DNA of 64,000 nt from Rhizopus sp. PT2906. Taxonomy: Eukaryota > Mucoromycota > Mucoromycetes > Mucorales > Rhizopodaceae. Position numbers and translations under genes: made by a program. Under the pieces are notes generated by a model. The model ran no database searches, was not told the DNA's origin, and saw nothing but the letters and a program-made list of their open reading frames with translations. Location: positions 1 through 64,000 of the forward strand of contig JAMYHX010000069.1 of assembly GCA_025529335.1 (NCBI GenBank). Direction: 5' to 3'. Each line of letters opens with the position of its first letter. Within the stretch, counting starts at the first letter, position 1. Below are positions 58,236 through 64,000 of the stretch, piece by piece.

Positions 58236-60156
58236 CAGACATCGTTGTCAATTATGCAGCTTCATGATAGGGAAACTGTATTAAATGGCATGATAAAGAT
58301 ATTCAAAACCTTAGATTGCATAAGGGGATTAAAGCAAAGAAGTTTACGCGTTCGTAAGGTTTGATGCCGTTTGAAGAGAAGGAAAGTCAGAGCCTGTGAT
58401 ATACGAAATAACAAAAGATAAGAAAATACAGCAAAACTGAGGTATTTCTTCTTATTGATCAAGAGTGTTTCTTATTTACACTTTAAGCTTCTGTGAGATT
58501 ATAGCTGATAACTGCTCTGGGACGAAGTAGCTTAATTTTGGGTTTCTTAGTTTTTACTACTGTGACATATGAATCAAGAAATGATGTTATGCATTGTACT
58601 AGTTTTTGTTATTGTAAAGGCAGTTGCCTTAATTTCAATGCGCATAAATTATGCTTGGATACAACCGGGTCGTTTCTTGAGATGCCCAAGTTGTTATGAG
58701 TGATGCGATTCAGATGGACGAGCAACAGTAAGTTCAATCTTGACAGTTGGTTGTGGAAAACTAAAGGTGATGAATGTCTTTTCTAAATAAGGCGAAAAGT
58801 ATCGAAAGCGAATGTATTTTATTTTTTCAAGTTAATCAAAAAGATGTTGGCCGTAGAGGATAACTTGCATTGCATTAAAACTGTGCATTGTATTCACAGA
58901 CTGTTATATTGGTTGATCAACCTTTTGAAACTTTGTTATGCAAAAAATTAATGCTTTTATTTGTAGCCACATTTATTTCTATCTCTTATCATTTCATAAC
59001 ATGTTTATAACAACAAAAACTGTCCTTGCTCTAGGAAGTTTAATCAGTTTAGTCGCTGCTCAATCCTCCTGTAGTCGTAAGTGCAGCAGAAAAATGTGTA
59101 ATCGTCATCATTTTAATATGACTTAGCCGATACTGTATCTTGCCATTGGTCTGGCTCTGTTGATTCATGTTGTTCTCCCAAATATGGTCTTGTCGTCCTT
59201 AACCTTCAATGGGTGCCTGGTTATGGTCCTAATGATGAATTCACTATCCACGGTAAAGCCTGAGTCTTTTTTAATTAATATAGATTCTTATTCTCATTGA
59301 AATTATTAGGTCTCTGGCCTGATAAATGTGATGGCACATATGCTCCTTCCAATGGCTGTGATTCAAGCAGGAACTTGAACAATATTGCTTCAGTTATCAA
59401 ATCAGCGAATGGTACACTATATAACCGTATGAATACCTTTTGGCCTAGTTACAAAGGAGATAACAATGTGTAACATCATAATGATATCAAATACAAAAGA
59501 TAAGCTAAAAAATCATTTTATTTAGCTTTTGGTCTCACGAATGGAATAAGCATGGTACCTGTGTAAGCACTCTTCGTCCTACTTGCTATGGTGATAAGTA
59601 TGTTAAATATCAAGAAATTCCAGAGTATTTCGAGGTATGTTTATATATGCACACACATATATTTGTTTATTCAACTTTTATTTATAGAAAGCACTTGATC
59701 TTCGTGATGAATACGATGTCTATGGTGCTCTCAGGTAATGAAAATGGTTGTCATTATCAATGGTATTCATATATGTATTCATACATTATATAGTTCAAAA
59801 AAAATCATCCCAGGCACAACACGTAATGTAAACGCCTTTGTTGATGCCATTCAATCCCGCTTTCATGTACAGCCTATGTTGAACTGTACTCATTCAGGCA
59901 CATTGAGTGATGTTTCTCTCTACTTTTATGTTCGTGGCCGTGACAATTACGAACTTACAGACAGTCCTGCTGATGGAACATGTTTTGGAAATGTTAAATT
60001 TCCAAAGAAATACTAATAAAATGTGTGTTTATTTATTTAAAAGTCATAATCATCGTCTTCATCCCTCGTGCGCTTAACCGATGGCTCTGGCGTGGATTTT
60101 TCTACATTCATGATTTGACTATCTGTGTCCATTTGTGAGTCGAGTGTAACATTTGA
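58236..60156 (+). repeat. Segmental duplication, copy B
   Basis: Partner of about 54546-56303, with a constant offset of 3,851 bp through the first five exons. Its downstream end is the native TAF9 gene, which shows that copy B sits at the original site beside TAF9 and copy A is the derived one, or at least the one that carries the truncated TAF9 tail. Confidence 0.9.
59001..60016 (+). CDS. Secreted ribonuclease T2, copy B
   Basis: Same gene layout as copy A: exons 59001-59076, 59127-59252, 59310-59469, 59526-59634, 59688-59734 and 59794-60016. Exons and introns up to about 59780 appear almost identical to copy A; one visible change is Met3 to Ile. Both active-site blocks are kept. The last exon differs in patches: SKKIIPGTTRNVNAF replaces the copy A text, and the tail ends NVKFPKKY. 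GTLSDVSLYFYVRGRDNYEL is conserved. Its promoter lacks the TATA box present in copy A. Coding capacity is intact. Confidence 0.95.
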
Positions 60157-60677
60157 CTGTTGTTGCTTTGGTGCCTTTTTAAACATGTTATTGACACTTT
60201 ATCATTTCTATCAACAGTTAAACTTACATCAGGCACAATTGAGAAATTGATTCCAGTTAGACAGTGTTTCTCTGCTGGTAATCGAATACCATATTTCTCG
60301 GGAATAAGCGGTAGAGGCGCCTTGTTCTTTTCTTGAGCAAGTTCGAGCAAGAACTCTTTGGGTGGTGGTGTCGTAAATGAATGGTTGACTCGTCCTTGTA
60401 TAGCAAGTTGAATATCTTCCAGTTCAATATCCATTTTATTAGCATGTTCTGCATATACGAGAGCATCCTGTAATACGTCTGTTGTATATCCTTTAAGAAA
60501 AAGTAATTAACACACAAGAGAATGAAAATAATAGTAAACAAGGTTACGATGTGCAAATTCAAGTAATTGATGAACTACTTTGGGATCATAGTCTTCAACA
60601 CCTAATGACTGTAAGATGAGTGAAATCAATCTTGCATCGCGAGGTTGAGCTGGTTGTTTCTGTGTATCAGCAGGCAT
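60037..60677 (-). CDS. TAF9: TFIID/SAGA subunit TAF9
   Basis: The start at 60677 gives MPADTQKQPAQPRDARLISLI, followed by the histone fold: LILQSLGVEDYDPKVV, LLEFAHR, then after an intron YTTDVLQDALVYAEHA and IELEDIQLAI. This H3-like fold pairs with TAF6 in TFIID and SAGA. LPLIPEKYGIRLPAEKHCLTG is the conserved TAF9 segment after the fold. The last exon is acidic and polar and ends DEDNDYDF. Three introns or so. Transcribed away from the acidic gene at 61035, with about 357 bp between starts. Confidence 0.92.
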
Positions 60678-61034
60678 AGCTGTAGAATATAGAATATAAT
60701 ATAGGAAAGAAAAAAAACCTTTTTTAGCCAATCAAACAATAGGAATAACCCATTCTAGCATACACGCACATCTTTATTATGCTCTGATGACACATATATA
60801 CACCATTCATACATAGCAGAGAGAGAGAGAGAGAACTTTCTCATCATTACTCATGTTACAAGTGTTTTAAACTACAAGAATGGGGATAAGCTTGACTCAA
60901 AAGTGTCGTGGGGATACCAAAAAAAGAAACTCTGATCACTCAGATTAGGGCTATTTTGTGTGACTTATGGAAAAAGCTTTCTCCCTTTCAACCCCCCTTC
61001 CCTTTTCTTTTCTGTTTGTAACGCTCTGTTATCA

Positions 61035-62569
61035 ATGAATAAACTCATATTCTCACCAGAAAATGTAAAAGGAAACCAGTCAAACAAGTCGAATGCGACA
61101 CCATCAACCAACAAGATCATTTTGGATTACTTGCTTTATCTTTCTATTCAATCCAGATTAAACCAAGCCAGTATCGAATTACTTGAACTATCCGATCCAT
61201 TGCCAAAAGAAAAAGAAAGACTTGAAGTACGCAAGAAGAGATGGATAGAGTCAGCTACAAAGGCAGAACAAGATAAACGCGCAGTTGAATCAATAGTGGC
61301 AGGTAACAACAAAAAGAATATGATAAAGTTGCGTTAAAACAATCTAAAACCCATCTACTAGGCATACTTTCCAGTCACTGCAACAAGACACCCTCTTTTA
61401 AACACGACCACCATTTTGAACAGCGTCTTCACTTGTGCCAACTGACAAACCTTGTCTTTGGCCGATTCGACGCTCTATGGACTGGTCAGCATGTGATTGC
61501 TCATAAAGCAACTGCACGTAGACGACGACACCAATCGGTCGTAGTTGACAATCCGGACGAGGACGACATTCTTTGCGATATCAAGAAACGCGAAAAACGT
61601 TTCTCGCAGCCTATCTTACCTCCCTTTTGCCGACGACACCGTGTACAAGACTGTTATGGATGTGTCTTACCCAATCATCCCACGTCGCCGGCCCCGCCCG
61701 CTGGCCTGATCGAAGCCATCCCAACCTTTTTGAGAACAAGCGCAGATATGCTTCGACGTATACTTGAATCAGACAATGAGGTCAAGCCCATGATGTTTGC
61801 TGGTCAAAAGGTAATGGGTGGAGGTATGCCGCCCAAGTGGTACGATCTGTTCCTGGAACTCCTTACCCAGGCTGCGATAGAGAGTTACCTGTGTGATGCC
61901 CAGGTTGGCCTAGAGCCTATATTTGAGATATTCTCTTATGGAGATGTTGAGGAGGAAGAGGATGAGGAAGAATATGAAGAAGAAGAGCATGAGCAAGACG
62001 TGGACGAATGGGGGATCAGAGCAGCAGATCATCATTTGCTATTTCCAAAAACACGCACCATGTACTTGTTCAAGACTCAAGTAAGAGAAAGGGAAAAAGA
62101 TGTAAGTCATCTGACAGGAGTGACAACTTGAGCTTACCTCCTTGCTTTTTTTTTGCTAGTTTTTGAATATTACCGAAGGAAGCTTTCAAGCACACTTTGA
62201 GAAGCTAGCACAGCGTTTCCCTCTTGAGCATTTTGAAAGAAATATGGGCGACTTTATTCAAATGATCCTAGATACGATGGATATACCAACATTAGATAAT
62301 GTAAGTACATATGTATAGTTAATATATAAAATGTTGCCAACATTTTTTCCTAGAATGACTCAAATGAAGCTACAGAAACACAGGAGCAAACAGGTCCCTC
62401 TGTTTATAAATATCCTGGAGATGGCTCTCTCTTAATGCCAGAGATTCCAGATGATGACGCTCAAACAACAGAAACGGGTAAAAAACGACCTGCGTCTGTT
62501 ATGGAGGAAGAAAAGGACACAACTGATAATAATAGCAATAATAATAAACGCGTAAAGGAGGAGCCATAA
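61035..62569 (+). CDS. Acidic protein of unknown family
   Basis: Four exons, about 61035-61302, 61362-62101, 62160-62300 and 62354-62569; the second donor could also be at 62080, both in phase. The ATG at 61035 gives MNKLIFSPENV. A helical N-terminal part (YLLYLSIQSRLNQASIELLEL) is followed by HHFEQRLHLCQLTNLVFGRFDALW and a Cys/His cluster (FCRRHRVQDCYGCVLPNHP) that could bind zinc. Then come GGGMPPKWYDLFLELL, a very acidic run near 61950-62010 and a disordered, Asn-rich tail with KKRP, a possible nuclear signal. I do not recognise the family. Its stop lies 8 bp from the stop of the convergent HMG gene. Confidence 0.75.
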
Positions 62570-62577
62570 TTTAATTT

Positions 62578-63407
62578 TTATTCGCTATCAGAACTGCTGT
62601 CACTTGTGTCGCTGCTGTCTTCACTAGAAGACGAGCTACTAGTGTCGTCTTCATGATCAGATGAGCGAAGTTGATCTTCTTCTTCTTCATCACTACTATT
62701 ACTGTCATCGCTGCTACTGTCGCTTTCACTATCATCGCTACTGCTGCTACTGCTGCTGCTGCTGCTACTACTACTGTCCTTGCTATTGTTGATATTATTT
62801 TTAACCATGACACTTGGCTTTACAGTAGGCAGAAGCTTTCTTTTTGCAGGCACAGCCTCCTCCTTTTCGAGTTTAGGTTTTTTTTCCACGCCATGCATTT
62901 TCTCATAGACAGCCAATTCCTTTGTGTATCTCTCTCTGTCCTGTTTAGCCAACTCATTGTAAGGCTATCATAAAGTCAATAATGCATTGTATTTTCTCCT
63001 TTATGACAGGTCTTACTTTCTTTTCTTCTTCAGACAAACTTCTCCATCTTTCACCATAAATCTTGCTCTTTTGTGCAAAAACCAACTCAGGGAATTCCTT
63101 GTCAATCTGAGGACGTATAGCATTACAAAAGTAAAAGTAGTTGGAAGTAGGCTGCTTTGGTAAATCAGGATTTCTTTCTCTCTTCTTCTTGACTTGTTGA
63201 ACTTGTTCAGCCTGTACGAATCCTTCGACGTGTTCACTAATCAACTTGGATACTGTATTCAAATGAGTAGCGATGTCACTTGCTGCCTGGGCAAGTTCTG
63301 GACTCTATTAAATAGATGAGTACCAATGGTCTTGTGATGTATGCTCTTCCAGTTGTTATTATTATTATTTTTATTACTTCATGAAGTTTTGCCAAAATAT
63401 CCTTCAT
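62578..63407 (-). CDS. HMG-box protein with Ser/Asp-rich tail
   Basis: Three exons. The ATG at 63407 encodes only MKDILAKLHE before the first intron. Then SPELAQAASDIATHLNTV leads into an HMG box: PDLPKQPTSNYFYFCNAIRP, FAQKSKIYGERWRSLSEEEKK, and after an intron PYNELAKQDRERYTKELAVY. The box is split by that intron, as in several HMG genes. The C-terminal third is a long Ser run followed by alternating Ser/Asp/Glu, a typical acidic tail that may regulate DNA binding. Likely nuclear chromatin protein. It converges on the gene ending 62569. Confidence 0.88.
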
Positions 63408-63963
63408 TTTAACTACAAAGAAAAAAGAAAAAGGGAGAAAAAAAAAGAGCGTAAAAAATACAGTAGTCTCCCCAAAAATTATTGGCTGTTTGGCAGGGGG
63501 GCGCGCCAACCCGAGTATGATGGACCCTATCACTGTTGCCGTGTTAAATGTCCGTGGCGAGAATATGACTTTATTTGCTTGAAAGTACGTTTTCTCTTTC
63601 TCTCTTTCTTCCTTTTATAAAGGACGTGTTTTCGTTTACAGATTTGGGCCAATGAAAGCCCGCCTGTCAAGATTAAACAAATGGACATAATTTCTTTAAA
63701 AGGAAAAAATTACCCTCCATGTATTCATATTGCTCGCAAAATAATAAAATAAAAAAAAAAGAGAGAAAGAGAAAGCATGTATGAAAATCATGGCATCATG
63801 ACAGCTAATAAACAAAAGCAAAAAAAAAAAGATAAAGGGGGGAAGAATGAAATAAAGACGATAAAAGGGGGAAAAAGATAGCCGTGAGCTTGTGACCGAT
63901 CACCAATAAATACAGCTGCATCATTTTTATCTCTTTTTTTCCTTTTTTTCTCCTTTTACCAAA
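63408..63963. other. Intergenic promoter region
   Basis: Divergent spacer between the HMG-box gene and the gene starting at 63964. Contains A/G-rich tracts (63415-63450, 63750-63885), a ggcgcgcc word near 63500 and a pyrimidine run just before the next ATG. No gene seen; the open frame at 63381-63620 has no domain. Confidence 0.4.
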
Positions 63964-64000
63964 ATGCCAACTATTTCAATTTCAAAGCATGCCTCAACTG
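63964..64000 (+). CDS. Start of a truncated gene at the window edge
   Basis: ATG after a CT-rich leader and the context ccaaaATG, followed by twelve open codons (MPTISISKHAST). The window ends here, so the product cannot be named. The opening MPTIS resembles the start of phenylalanyl-tRNA synthetase beta subunits, but the next residues do not clearly support it. Confidence 0.4.
   Translation, partial: MPTISISKHAST

Noticed and set aside
1..64000. CRISPR arrays, rRNA and tRNA genes
   Set aside because: No regularly spaced direct repeats, no rRNA-like stretch and no tRNA arms with proper A and B boxes were found by reading; a covariance search would be decisive for tRNAs.

Overview
The window is a stretch of a fungal nuclear genome, most likely an early-diverging Mucoromycota (Mucorales-type) fungus. 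The evidence is many short introns (mostly 45-70 nt, GT..AG), AT-rich intergenic DNA, two secreted RNase T2 genes very close in motif layout to Rhizopus RNase Rh, and typical fungal housekeeping genes. The placement is inferred from motifs, not computed.

Layout. 1-6.2 kb is gene-poor, repeat-derived DNA: LTR-like promoter/poly(A) pieces, a pair of diverged direct repeats and a 12-bp minisatellite. 6.26-10.45 kb is a broken Ty3/gypsy retroelement, followed by a transposase relic near 11 kb. 11.9-27 kb is a dense gene block: a voltage-gated K+ channel, a DNAJC3/P58IPK-like TPR-J protein, a VanZ-like membrane protein, a Tea4/Bud14-like SH3/RA protein, a CSC1/OSCA-like channel and two tandem large-subunit catalases (one secreted, one intracellular; the second ends at 28.2 kb). 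28.2-31.1 kb is gene-poor. 31-43 kb holds a small mitochondrial protein, mitochondrial Obg GTPase MTG2, ribosomal stalk protein P0, a Zn2Cys6 transcription factor and a coiled-coil protein of about 1,700 residues.

45.7-51.1 kb carries ethanolamine-phosphate cytidylyltransferase, a MYST histone acetyltransferase and a phosphoglucomutase/phosphopentomutase. These three genes sit between two inverted copies of a 334-bp sequence that looks identical apart from poly(A) length. 53-60 kb contains a small ORF and a segmental duplication carrying the two RNase T2 genes, with a decayed multi-exon gene between them. 60-64 kb has TAF9, an unrecognised acidic protein, an HMG-box protein and the first codons of another gene.

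The genes are mostly independent housekeeping or stress functions, not one pathway. The window's interest lies in genome dynamics: a recently homogenised RNase duplication, catalase paralogues sharing a 10-nt micro-exon, a 52-nt poly-T tract fused to a splice acceptor, convergent genes whose stop codons overlap or nearly touch, and the long inverted repeat. I saw no CRISPR array, rRNA, convincing tRNA or clearly new multi-gene system.
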